From the NCBI RefSeq assembly GCF_022063185.1, contig NZ_CP091913.1, forward strand, positions 5,867,141-5,931,140: a stretch of DNA of 64,000 nucleotides, read 5' to 3'. Positions 35,665-44,432 of the stretch are shown one piece after another. The notes below the pieces were generated by a model that had not been told where the DNA came from, made no database searches, and saw nothing but the letters and a program-made list of their open reading frames with translations. Numbering within the stretch: position 1 is the stretch's first letter; each line of letters opens with the position of its first letter. This DNA comes from Nostoc sp. UHCC 0870 (GTDB taxonomy: Bacteria > Cyanobacteriota > Cyanobacteriia > Cyanobacteriales > Nostocaceae). The position numbers and the translations under genes were made by a program.

Positions 35665-37359
35665 CTACTTAGCACCATTGACAACCCATCTACTATTGTC
35701 CTCATCCCATAACAGAGAAAAGCGCACAGAATTAGAAGATTGTCTACCGGTTTTCATCAAGTATGTCAACCGCGTAGTAACTGTAGCTGTTTCTGTATTC
35801 GCTTCTACTAAATTGACGTTATCAACATTAACGCTTTCTACCTGTCCTCCCCACCACTCCACGTAAGAAAGATAGCCTTTGGGGTGCAGCTTGCTATTTT
35901 GAAAGCTGGGAGATAGCATATTCCACGCATTTTCATACTCACCCTGATTGATAGTTGCATAATAATTCTCAATTGCTTGTTCTGGTGGGGGTCTTAATAA
36001 TTCTGGAGTTTCAGATGATGTATTCTCTTCTGGTTCGGATTCATTAGCAATTGGCGAATCAACAGGGTTTGTTACAGGGGGTAAATTTCTGGTGACAGGA
36101 GGATTTACCCGTGGTGCAGTATTTTGAGTTGTTTCTTGATTTGTAGTTGTTTCAGGAATTGTAGAGGTGTCCGTCGGTTCTACAGTGGGAGTGCTGTTAT
36201 TGTTAATAATAGATTCATTAGAAGATGTTGTTGACTGTGCTACTGGTTGATTTGGTCTAGTCAAGGCGAACCCAATTAAGACAGATGCACCAACTAAACC
36301 CCCAGCAATTAAACTACCAAGTACAACTCCCCGATTACTATTAGTTTGATTGACAGGTTGAGGAGATGGGGAAGGTGCTGGACTGACGGCGACGGTGTTG
36401 GATAATGTTGCAGCAGGTGGAACTGTAGCTATTTGTGGTTGCTGATAAGGAACGGTTGGGGGAGTTTGTGGTTGCTGATAAGGAACTGTGGGGGGAGTTT
36501 GTGGTTGCTGATAAGGGACGGTTGGGGGGAAGGTGACTGCACCTAATTGCAAGGCTTCTAACATTTCCCTAGCGGTGGCGAAGCGTTCTCTGGGGTGGTA
36601 GGCGATCGCGCGATCAATGACACCTGCTAATGTAGGACTGACACTCAAGGCGTATGTGCGCCAGATAATTTCCCCACTCCTGGGGTCTGTCTCTAATTCC
36701 TGTGGCTGTTTCCCCGTCAGCAAATAAATTGCTGTCATTCCCAAACTATATATATCACTGGAATACATCGGTCTACCTGCGGCTTGTTCACTCGGCATAT
36801 AGCCTGGTGTCCCAATCACAATCGAACTGGTAGGATCACCTTGGGAATTTACCACTGTACCCATAGATTCCCGCACTGCACCAAAGTCAATCAGTACAGG
36901 TTTGCCATCCCGATGACGCAGAATAATGTTATCTGGTTTAATATCGCGGTGAATGATCCGCTTAGAATGGACGTACTCTAAGACGGGTAATAGATTCACG
37001 AGAATGTCTTTAACTGCGCTTTCACTAAATATGCCTTGTTGACGAAATTTGGCTGTGAGTGTATCCCCTTGCACCCACTCTTGAATCACATAAAATTGCC
37101 CATCGGATTGAAAATAAGCATATAAAGTGGGAATTTGGTCTGTATAACTCCCCAAGTCTTCTAAAATTGCCGCTTCCCGTTGAAAACGCTCTTGTACTAG
37201 TTGGTAAATTTGGGGATTATGGTGAATAGGTTTAAGCTGTTTCACTACGCAGCGACGGCTAGATGGCATTTGGGTATCTTCTGCCAAGAATGTTTCCCCA
37301 AATCCACCACTACCCAAAGTTTGAACTACTCGATAGCGATTGTCTAGCAGCGTTTCCAT
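35665..37359 (-). CDS. Ser/Thr protein kinase with C-terminal NTF2-like domain
   Basis: A 564-residue Hanks-type kinase. The kinase domain (about 1-270) has GSGGFGETFLAEDTQ, VVKQLKP, IIHRDIKPDNIIL and LIDFGAVRES. A Pro-rich linker contains three VPYQQPQTPP-like units, and one membrane segment follows (VVLGSLIAGGLVGASVLIGF). After a Thr/Pro/Asn-rich stretch, the last 110 residues (QAIENYYATINQGEYENAWN ... FSLLWDEDNSRWVVNGAK) form an NTF2-like domain, probably outside the membrane. A truncated copy of this domain lies at 26685. It is the last of three tandem kinase genes on this strand, 138 bp after the PDZ kinase. Confidence 0.88.
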   Translation of the reverse strand: METLLDNRYRVVQTLGSGGFGETFLAEDTQMPSSRRCVVKQLKPIHHNPQIYQLVQERFQREAAILEDLGSYTDQIPTLYAYFQSDGQFYVIQEWVQGDTLTAKFRQQGIFSESAVKDILVNLLPVLEYVHSKRIIHRDIKPDNIILRHRDGKPVLIDFGAVRESMGTVVNSQGDPTSSIVIGTPGYMPSEQAAGRPMYSSDIYSLGMTAIYLLTGKQPQELETDPRSGEIIWRTYALSVSPTLAGVIDRAIAYHPRERFATAREMLEALQLGAVTFPPTVPYQQPQTPPTVPYQQPQTPPTVPYQQPQIATVPPAATLSNTVAVSPAPSPSPQPVNQTNSNRGVVLGSLIAGGLVGASVLIGFALTRPNQPVAQSTTSSNESIINNNSTPTVEPTDTSTIPETTTNQETTQNTAPRVNPPVTRNLPPVTNPVDSPIANESEPEENTSSETPELLRPPPEQAIENYYATINQGEYENAWNMLSPSFQNSKLHPKGYLSYVEWWGGQVESVNVDNVNLVEANTETATVTTRLTYLMKTGRQSSNSVRFSLLWDEDNSRWVVNGAK

Positions 37360-37497
37360 AAGTCGGTGTCAGTCAGGACGAGGGTGTTTATGGTATACTT
37401 TAACTCATTTAGTCTAGTTGACTATCCCAATAATTCATGCGAATTGATGTAACTGCGTACTTTGTATTTCTAATTTTACTGTTGATGCGATCGCTAA

Positions 37498-39291
37498 TTA
37501 AAGTTTCTCTGTTTTATAAATCAACCATAGTGGAGATGATGTTTCTTGCTTTAAAAAGAAACGTAGAGATTGAGATATTGTTCCGCCTGATTTCATTGAA
37601 TAAGAAACTTGAGAGTCTACGGTTGCTGTTTCGTTACTTATTTCTTGACTTGTCAACTGTTGAATCTCTACATATCTAACTTTTCCCCACCATTCTTTGA
37701 ATGAATTGAAGCCATTGGGATGCAATTCTTTGTTGTTTTGATGGTCTTTAGATAGATAATTCCACGCAGCTTCATATTCACTGCGATTGATATGTCCATA
37801 ATAATTTTGGATAGTTGCTTCTGGTGATGGTCTTGTTGCAGGAGTAACGATAACTTGGACAAGTTGCTGATTACGTTCTACTTCGATTGGCAAAGGACTA
37901 CCAATTCTACTCTGTTCCACTATTTTTCCTACTTCTTCAATTGTGGTGACAGGTTGATTATTAATACTGCGAATCACATCACCAGATTGTAATCCACCAA
38001 TAGATGCTGGATATCCCGGAACGATATTAACTAATAAAACTCCAGTATCTGCTGTAATATTAATGCGATCTCCAAATTGATTCCTGAATTTTTCTTTATC
38101 TTCTGGTGTCAGTGTCACCATCTGAATACCCAAATAAGGACGGTTAGTTTGTGTTGGTGTCTGCGGTTCAGATGTAGGGGTTGCGGTAGGAAGGCTAGAG
38201 ATGGGGGTTGATGGGGGTTCATTAACAATTGTTGATTGTTCAGTAGGTACAGGCGTAGACTCATCTACTGTTTGCAGTTGTTGGTTATTGTTGTTGGCGA
38301 AACTAATAATCGCCACCGCAGCAATTAAACCACCAGTAATTAAACTCCCCACCAAAATTCTTTGTTTACCATCACTTTGATTTGTAGGTTGAGGAGAAGC
38401 GGCTGGACTAACAGAAATTGTCTGTTCAGGTATGCTTTGGGGTGTTCCTACTGTCGGGGGAAAGGTAGCTGCACCGAATTGCAAGGCTTGTAACATTTCT
38501 CTAGCGGTGGTGAAGCGTTCTCTGGGGTGGTAGGCGATCGCGCGATCAATTACATCTGCTAATGTAGGACTGACACTCAAGGCGTGTGTCCGCCAGATAA
38601 TTTCCCCATTCCTGGGGTCTGTCTCTAATTCATGCGGCTGTTTCCCAGTTAGCAAATAAATTGCTGTCATTCCCAAACTATATATATCACTGGAATACAT
38701 CGGTCTACCTGCGGCTTGTTCACTCGGCATATAGCCTGGTGTCCCAATTACAATCGAACTGGTAGGTAACCCTTGCGAATTGAATACTGTTCCCATAGAT
38801 TCCCGCACTGCACCAAAGTCAATCAGTACAGGTTTGCTATCCCGATGGCGCAGAATAATGTTATCTGGTTTAATATCGCGGTGAATGATCCGCTTAGAAT
38901 GGACGTACTCTAAGACGGGTAATAGATTCACGAGAATGTCTTTAACTGCGCTTTCACTAAATACACCTTGTTGGCGAAATTTAGCTGTGAGTGTATCCCC
39001 TTGCACCCACTCTTGAATCACATAAAATTGCCCATCCGATTGAAAATAAGCATATAGGGCAGGTATTTGGTCATTATAGCTGCCTAAATCTTCTAAAATG
39101 GCTGCTTCTCGTTGAAAACGCTCTTGTACTAGTTGGTAAATTTGCGGATTATTGTGTATCGGTTTAAGCTGTTTCACCACGCAGCGACGGCTAGATGGCA
39201 TTTGGGTATCTTCCGCCAAGAATGTTTCCCCAAATCCACCACTACCCAAAGTTTGGACTACTCGATAGCGATTCTCTAGTAGCGTTTCCAT
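37498..39291 (-). CDS. Ser/Thr protein kinase with PDZ and NTF2-like domains
   Basis: A 597-residue kinase. The kinase domain is nearly identical to that of the downstream gene (PSSRRCVVKQLKPIHNNPQ, IIHRDIKPDNIIL, LIDFGAVRESMG). One membrane segment (ILVGSLITGGLIAAVAIISF) is followed by a linker. A PDZ domain covers about 390-475 (YLGIQMVTLTPEDKEKFRNQ ... VLLVNIVPGYPASIGGLQSGDVIRSINNQPV), and an NTF2-like domain ends the protein (ATIQNYYGHINRSEYEAAWN). The PDZ module resembles those of HtrA-type proteases, so it may bind unfolded or C-terminal peptides outside the membrane. The high kinase identity with different tails points to recent duplication plus domain shuffling. Confidence 0.88.
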   Translation of the reverse strand: METLLENRYRVVQTLGSGGFGETFLAEDTQMPSSRRCVVKQLKPIHNNPQIYQLVQERFQREAAILEDLGSYNDQIPALYAYFQSDGQFYVIQEWVQGDTLTAKFRQQGVFSESAVKDILVNLLPVLEYVHSKRIIHRDIKPDNIILRHRDSKPVLIDFGAVRESMGTVFNSQGLPTSSIVIGTPGYMPSEQAAGRPMYSSDIYSLGMTAIYLLTGKQPHELETDPRNGEIIWRTHALSVSPTLADVIDRAIAYHPRERFTTAREMLQALQFGAATFPPTVGTPQSIPEQTISVSPAASPQPTNQSDGKQRILVGSLITGGLIAAVAIISFANNNNQQLQTVDESTPVPTEQSTIVNEPPSTPISSLPTATPTSEPQTPTQTNRPYLGIQMVTLTPEDKEKFRNQFGDRINITADTGVLLVNIVPGYPASIGGLQSGDVIRSINNQPVTTIEEVGKIVEQSRIGSPLPIEVERNQQLVQVIVTPATRPSPEATIQNYYGHINRSEYEAAWNYLSKDHQNNKELHPNGFNSFKEWWGKVRYVEIQQLTSQEISNETATVDSQVSYSMKSGGTISQSLRFFLKQETSSPLWLIYKTEKL

Positions 39292-39417
39292 AAGTTGCTA
39301 GACACAGAGTTAATAATTTTTTGTTTTAAAAATTGCCAGCTAAAAAAGCTGATGAGCAAAACCCATCAGAGATAATCAGGTTGACGTGATTACTTTTAAC
39401 TACATATGCCCTAGGGC

Positions 39418-40911
39418 TTATTTCTTAAAATATCTTAAATTATTACGGTCTTGATATCTAGCAATATAAGCTGTATTGGTCTGCTCTAATCTTGAGAGTA
39501 GGTTTCCCGGAAATTCTTTTGGTGAGTATAAAGGACGATACCAAGGTTGGTTGTTAAAGTAATTCTGAATTCCAGGATTGTTAAAACGGCGACCGTGAAC
39601 GGCGAAAATTGTATTTCGCATAATATCTAGCTCAAAGCCAGTTTTACCAGCTAAATCTGCATCGGTAACAGCTCTTTCGGAAAGCCAAAAATAATTGTTA
39701 GTAGTTGGTACATCTGGCTGTTCTAATGGTGGTCTTTCGACATCTGGAGGTATTTGAGGTTGAGGATTTTCTGGGATGGGTGACGCTGCTACAGATGTTG
39801 TAACAGGAGTAGGAGTTGCAATAACTTGGGGTGTGACTGAAGACGTAATATTTTGGTTGGCTAGGGGTTGCGGCGATTTTGTTAATACTTGACCAATAAT
39901 CACAGAACTACCTATTAACCCACCTGCAATCAAACCGCCAATGACAAGCGCATTCTGATTATTACCTGAAGTTGGCGGCTGAGTAGTAGCGGGAATTGTG
40001 TTAGGCGTTGGTGTGGTGGCTAATGGTTTGGTAACGGGGATGTCTGCTGAATGTCTTGTGAATGCTTGAGTTGGTGGTATGGTGTTAGCTACACTTTGCA
40101 AAGCCTCTAGCATGGCTTTTGCTGTGGGGAAGCGATCGCGGGGATGGTAGGCGATCGCCCGATCAATTACACTGGCGATAACAGGACTAATATTCTGTGC
40201 GTAATTACTCCAAATAATTTCACCAGTTTGTGAGTCTGTCTCTAATTGTTGTGGCTGCATCCCCGTCAACAAATAAATCGCGGTCAGCCCTAAACTATAT
40301 AAATCACTAGAATACACTGGTCTACCTGCGGCTTGTTCACTGGGCATATACCCAGGTGTACCAATGACAATCGAACTGGTAGGATGACCTTGGGAATTTA
40401 CCACTGTCCCCATTGATTCCCGCACTGCACCAAAGTCAATCAGTACAGGTTTCCCATCTCGATGACGCACCATGATATTATCTGGCTTAATATCACGGTG
40501 GACGATTTGCTGAGAGTGGACGTAATCCAGAATAGGTAAGACATTCAGCAATATTTCCCGGACTATATTCTCACTTAATAACCCTTGCTGTTGAACTTTG
40601 GCGGTGAGTGTATCCCCTTCCACCCACTCTTGTACTAAATAAAATTGCCCATCCGCAGAGAAATAAGCATACAATGACGGAATTTGGTCATTTTTTCCGC
40701 CCAGTTCTTCTAAAATTGCCGCTTCTCTTTGAAATCGTTCTTGAACTAACTGATAAATCTGGGAATTGTTATGAATTGGCCTGAGTTGTTTCACCACACA
40801 CCGCCGCTTAGACGGCATATAACTATCTTCTGCGAGATAGGTTTCACCAAAGCCACCAGCCCCCAATGTGCGAATCACTTGATAGCGATCGTTTAACATT
40901 TGTATTGTCAT
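39418..40911 (-). CDS. Ser/Thr protein kinase with C-terminal YARHG domain
   Basis: A 497-residue kinase. The catalytic domain has GAGGFGETYLAEDSY, VVKQLRP, IVHRDIKPDNIMV and LIDFGAVRES. One membrane segment (ALVIGGLIAGGLIGSSVIIG, about 320-342) and a Thr/Pro linker follow. The C-terminal 85 residues (YFWLSERAVTDADLAGKTGF ELDIMRNTIFAVHGRRF split here by position about 415-450, then YFNNQPWYRP) match the YARHG domain, named after its Y/F-A-x-H-G-R motif. YARHG domains are thought to act in the periplasm, perhaps on the cell wall. It is the first of the three tandem kinase genes, 126 bp before the PDZ kinase. Confidence 0.88.
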   Translation of the reverse strand: MTIQMLNDRYQVIRTLGAGGFGETYLAEDSYMPSKRRCVVKQLRPIHNNSQIYQLVQERFQREAAILEELGGKNDQIPSLYAYFSADGQFYLVQEWVEGDTLTAKVQQQGLLSENIVREILLNVLPILDYVHSQQIVHRDIKPDNIMVRHRDGKPVLIDFGAVRESMGTVVNSQGHPTSSIVIGTPGYMPSEQAAGRPVYSSDLYSLGLTAIYLLTGMQPQQLETDSQTGEIIWSNYAQNISPVIASVIDRAIAYHPRDRFPTAKAMLEALQSVANTIPPTQAFTRHSADIPVTKPLATTPTPNTIPATTQPPTSGNNQNALVIGGLIAGGLIGSSVIIGQVLTKSPQPLANQNITSSVTPQVIATPTPVTTSVAASPIPENPQPQIPPDVERPPLEQPDVPTTNNYFWLSERAVTDADLAGKTGFELDIMRNTIFAVHGRRFNNPGIQNYFNNQPWYRPLYSPKEFPGNLLSRLEQTNTAYIARYQDRNNLRYFKK

Positions 40912-40993
40912 ATTTTACTTTATTTCAAAATAATTCGTAACTTGTAATTAAGATGGTAAAATTCCCACACTAAGTTTTAAAATTAGCATTTTT

Positions 40994-41066
40994 TAATTAC
41001 GAATTACGAATTACGAATTACGAATTACGAATTACGTTAGCGTAGCGGGACGCAGTCCATTACGAA
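40994..41066. repeat. Short tandem repeat (AATTACG heptamer) with a small insertion
   Basis: About six AATTACG units run from 40994 to 41036. A segment of about 24 nt, TTAGCGTAGCGGGACGCAGT then CCAT (41037-41060), interrupts the array before a last unit. The stop codon of the GIY-YIG gene overlaps the end of this repeat. Confidence 0.8.
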
Positions 41067-41612
41067 TTATTTTAAATCTAGTAACCCTGTTTCTTTTAAC
41101 TTAGGATTGAACCGAATTTGTGTTTTTAAACCACGTAATTCTAAAGCCGCTAGAATTTCTGTTTCTAATCTTCTGGCGGCATTTTTAATGATTTTCATTT
41201 GAGTGAGTTCATCATTAGTGGGTTTTTGATAATTAGCCTCTTCTTCCGGTGTCATTATTGTTTTAACATCAATAGGCTGTGTCCATGTGGCTTTTTTTTC
41301 TCCATTACCCACGGGAAGACTGCCATTTTCAGCTATCCAAGCCTGCTCAATATTTTCTAAAATTGTCCGACTAGGACGCTCAATTGTTTCCACTTTCACC
41401 CAATAACATTGTTGGGGTTGACGAATTAAATGCTGTCTGAGGCTTAAGTAAACATCACGAGAGTAACCAACAAATTGCAGTTCTCTTTCTTGATTAAAGA
41501 TGGCATATACTCCAATCTTTCCCTGTAAATCTTCAGGTAATTGACCGTTGTCATCAATGTAGGGAATATATTCTAAAGCTGTCAGGGTAGGTAGATTTGT
41601 TTCGTTAGTCAT
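41067..41612 (-). CDS. GIY-YIG domain protein
   Basis: A 181-residue protein with an N-terminal GIY-YIG-like domain (about 28-100). The motif reads GVYAIFNQERELQFVGYSRD, so the second element is FVG, and a conserved Glu lies in NIEQAWIAENG with an Arg in LSLRQHLIRQ. The C-terminal half (TPEEEANYQKPTNDELTQMK) is helical. Members of this group occur in cyanobacteria and plants; the function is not known to me. It is preceded by nifV on the same strand, 123 bp away, with a MITE end between. Confidence 0.8.
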   Translation of the reverse strand: MTNETNLPTLTALEYIPYIDDNGQLPEDLQGKIGVYAIFNQERELQFVGYSRDVYLSLRQHLIRQPQQCYWVKVETIERPSRTILENIEQAWIAENGSLPVGNGEKKATWTQPIDVKTIMTPEEEANYQKPTNDELTQMKIIKNAARRLETEILAALELRGLKTQIRFNPKLKETGLLDLK

Positions 41613-41674
41613 AAATTTTGTGAATTTAACAAGTTTTACGGGCTAAAAATGTTAGTTCGATGAAATTCTCTTTA

Positions 41675-41690
41675 GAGGGTGTTTGAAAAG
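41675..41690. repeat. Solo MITE end
   Basis: GAGGGTGTTTGAAAAG matches exactly the reverse complement of the right end of the MITE at 14674-14852. No partner end is found within 300 bp. It is followed by a run of ACACAGAG units (41707-41730). Confidence 0.6.
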
Positions 41691-41735
41691 CTCTTGATTT
41701 CACCACGGAGACACAGAGACACAGAGAGATATTGG

Positions 41736-42857
41736 CTACACTTTTATTTGTGTTTCAACTAAATATAAGAGTTCTTGTGTAGTCAGGCTACGTTTTTTTT
41801 GGACTGATTCTTCTCGTACTGCGTCTAACACAGATTGGGTTTCTTCAGGGTTGAGGATAATGTCGTGTTGCTGCAATACGCTAGATAGCAGATGTTTACC
41901 GGAATGCTTACCAATTACTAAACGTCGGGAAGTACCTAGTTCTTCTGGTGCAAATGGTTCATAAGTGTTGGGGTTTTGTAGTACCCCATGAGCATGAATA
42001 CCTGATTCATGGGCGAAGTTATTTGCTCCTACTACGGCTTTCCAAGGTGGTAAATCATAACCAGATGCGGATGTTACCAGTTGAGACATTTCTATTAATC
42101 GTCGTGTGTCAATATTTAAATCATAGTGATACAAGTGTTTTAGAGCCATCACAACTTCTTCTAAAGCTGCATTCCCAGCCCTTTCGCCTAAACCATTAAC
42201 TGTAGTATTTATTGATATAGCACCTGCTTTGATACCGGCTAGGGCGTTGGCTGTGGCTAAACCAAAATCATTGTGAGTGTGCATTTCTACTGGTATAGCC
42301 AAAGATGTTACTAGTTGTTTGATTTTGGTGTAAGTTGTAAAAGGTTCGAGAATGCCTACTGTGTCACAATAACGAAACCGTGATGCGCCTAATTCTTGAG
42401 CAGATAGCACTAGGTCTAACAGAAAGTTTTCTTCGGCTCTGGAAGAGTCTTCTCCCCCTACAGAGACAAAAAGTCCTTGATCAAGGGCAAAATTTACACT
42501 ATCTTTGAGTTTTTGCAGCACTAATTGCCATTGTCCTTGAAATTTGGCATTAATTTGGATTGCAGACACGGGAATCGATATATGTACTCGTTGTAACCCA
42601 CAAGCTATGCAAGCTTGAATATCGGAAATTACAGCTCGATTCCAACCCAATAGCTTGGCTTGTAAACCTAATTCACAAATGGCTGCTATGGCGTTCTGTT
42701 CCGCCTGACCCATAGCCGGAATCCCTACTTCAATTTCATCAACGCCAATAACATCAAGAAATGTGGCGATCGCTATTTTTTCTTCTATGTTAAAAGCAAT
42801 ACTAGCCGCTTGCTCACCATCACGTAATGTAGTGTCATTAATCAAAACTGGGTTCAT
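41736..42857 (-). CDS. nifV: Homocitrate synthase NifV
   Basis: A 373-residue HMGL-like acyltransferase, the usual length for NifV. It condenses acetyl-CoA and 2-oxoglutarate to homocitrate, the organic ligand of the nitrogenase FeMo cofactor. Diagnostic motifs are LINDTTLRDGEQAASIAFN at the N-terminus (metal and substrate Arg/Asp), FRYCDTVGILEPF, VEMHTHNDFGLATANALAG (metal His pair) and VNGLGERAGNAALEEVVMAL. The short C-terminus lacks the leucine-regulatory domain of LeuA, which supports NifV over isopropylmalate synthase. No other nif genes are in the window, as expected for the stand-alone nifV of some Nostocales. Confidence 0.88.
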   Translation of the reverse strand: MNPVLINDTTLRDGEQAASIAFNIEEKIAIATFLDVIGVDEIEVGIPAMGQAEQNAIAAICELGLQAKLLGWNRAVISDIQACIACGLQRVHISIPVSAIQINAKFQGQWQLVLQKLKDSVNFALDQGLFVSVGGEDSSRAEENFLLDLVLSAQELGASRFRYCDTVGILEPFTTYTKIKQLVTSLAIPVEMHTHNDFGLATANALAGIKAGAISINTTVNGLGERAGNAALEEVVMALKHLYHYDLNIDTRRLIEMSQLVTSASGYDLPPWKAVVGANNFAHESGIHAHGVLQNPNTYEPFAPEELGTSRRLVIGKHSGKHLLSSVLQQHDIILNPEETQSVLDAVREESVQKKRSLTTQELLYLVETQIKV

Positions 42858-43167
42858 TTTTATGGGTGATGACTGTTAAATATTTATAGTAATTTATTAT
42901 GTCTGTCATTTTGACAATTATGAAAAGATTAATAAACTATTACTACTACAAATACTTAGTCAATATCATTGATAAATTGAATCTATAATTTTGATTTTTG
43001 CTGCAATGTCAACCCCTTCTCTTCGAGACATTTCGTGTAGCTTACTTTGCTACGCAACTCTACCGCGAAACACGAAGTAGTATGGGAAATTTAAAAAGTT
43101 GTTTCAGAAAGAAAATATGTAATATTTACGTTACAAATTTTTAGTGGAAATCTTGGTCAATAAGCTA
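42858..43167. other. Intergenic region upstream of nifV
   Basis: 310 bp. A palindromic small repeat occupies about 43019-43077 (TTCGAGACATTTCGTGTAGC ... CGCGAAACACGAAG). The rest is AT-rich. I see no clear NtcA site of the GTA-N8-TAC form. Confidence 0.5.
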
Positions 43168-43560
43168 TTATTGGAAAATATTTTTAGCTGAAAATCTACT
43201 ATCTTTTTCAGGTGAGTATTCACAACAATCTTTTGCCTCTTCCGTCATGACAACTCCAGGATTTACAGCACATTTTAGATAATGGTTGTTAGCATAAAAT
43301 TTGCATTTCTTGCAAGGCAATTGATGTGATCCTTTAACTGTTGTGACCATTTTATCTTCTAAAATAGTCCGAATTTTTCTCAAAATTATAAAGAAGATAA
43401 CCCAGCTAAAAACTAAGCCAATAGGGGTTAAAGATATAGCTATATCGGGAATGTTTAAACTATTATTTGGTGATGGCTTAGTGTTAATTTCACTACGAGT
43501 TCCCTGATCACTCTTCTGATTTAGGGCTATTTTATTTTGAAATACATTATTAACAAACAT
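43168..43560 (-). CDS. Hypothetical membrane protein with Cys motif
   Basis: A 130-residue protein. One membrane segment (IGLVFSWVIFFIILRKI, about 46-63) separates a polar N-terminus from a C-terminal part with five Cys in LPCKKCKFYANNHYLKCAVN and TEEAKDCCEYSP. A CxxCxxF...C.VNP...DCxxY pattern of this kind recurs in small cyanobacterial proteins and might bind metal, but I know of no function. It is monocistronic. Confidence 0.65.
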   Translation of the reverse strand: MFVNNVFQNKIALNQKSDQGTRSEINTKPSPNNSLNIPDIAISLTPIGLVFSWVIFFIILRKIRTILEDKMVTTVKGSHQLPCKKCKFYANNHYLKCAVNPGVVMTEEAKDCCEYSPEKDSRFSAKNIFQ

Positions 43561-44432
43561 ATTACATATCCTTCGCTATATATATTGAGATATTGAGCAA
43601 GTTGATATTTTTACAAAGTCATCTGTAATCACATGACAGATATACTTCATACTTAAGCTAGAAGACATTTAAAAAAATTTTATTTAGAAATCCCTTACCC
43701 ACAAATTTACTGCTTAAATCCACCCCTACCTACTCCCAGCCTACGCAAGTCAGTATGATTACACCGCGCGCGAACAACAATCAAAGCAGATTACCCTAGC
43801 TGATTTAGGACTGAATCTATGCAGAAAGTAACATAGTTCTTTCAGAAACTTATTTCAGCTAAAGCCTTATTCCTGACTCAATTATATGTTTAACAAAAGA
43901 AAAATACTCCTGTCTCTGCCAATAGTTTTGCTTGTAAGTTTTGGCTGTATATCCAAAGGAATATATTAAAGACTTAAAATTTATAAATATAATTTCATGT
44001 TAGAATTTGCTGGAATATAAAAACTAAATCTTTCCTGTAATTAGCAATCTAAATTTCATTTTTTAGAACTAAAATTAGAATAAAATTTCATTGATAATTA
44101 AATTTGTGACATTGCAAATTTATGCTTATCGTGAAAAGTGAAAATAGAGTGGGTTCTCTTAGATTAAAAGACATTACCTTTGTGTTAACAGCATTTTTAT
44201 TGTAAGATTTTTGCTGAAGATAGTTTTGGGATAGTGCTTTACTTGCTCTATAGTAGTTCCTAATTACATAAGATACACTTTCACTTCCAGCCCTTGATCT
44301 GAAAAAGATGTACTTCACTAAAACAAGAAAGCCTATATAGCTATGGCACTTATTAATTCCATCCACATAAAATGCTGGGATTGATTAATTGGTCTTACTT
44401 CATTTGCAATATGAATTTTGAGGTGATAGTTT
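43561..44432. other. Long AT-rich intergenic region before the SOD gene
   Basis: 872 bp with no convincing gene. A 92-codon frame on the - strand at 44088-44366 has no recognisable protein character. No repeat of note was found apart from an odd GC-rich CCGCGCGCGAA at 43766. Confidence 0.5.

Noticed and set aside
35678..35866. 62-codon frame on + that recurs at 26698-26886
   Set aside because: It looks conserved only because the kinase 3' end is duplicated; it is antisense to the NTF2-like domain.
25000..42000. cas genes near the CRISPR loci
   Set aside because: None of the proteins here carries Cas motifs; the Rpn-like nucleases and the GIY-YIG protein are not Cas proteins.
42858..43167. 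NtcA-type site upstream of nifV
   Set aside because: A GTAGCTTACTTTGCTAC-like palindrome near 43034 has the wrong spacing for GTA-N8-TAC and belongs to a small repeat.
44088..44366. 92-codon open frame on -
   Set aside because: Low-complexity, Asn/Tyr/Ser-rich composition as expected from AT-rich non-coding DNA; no homologous pattern or start signal.
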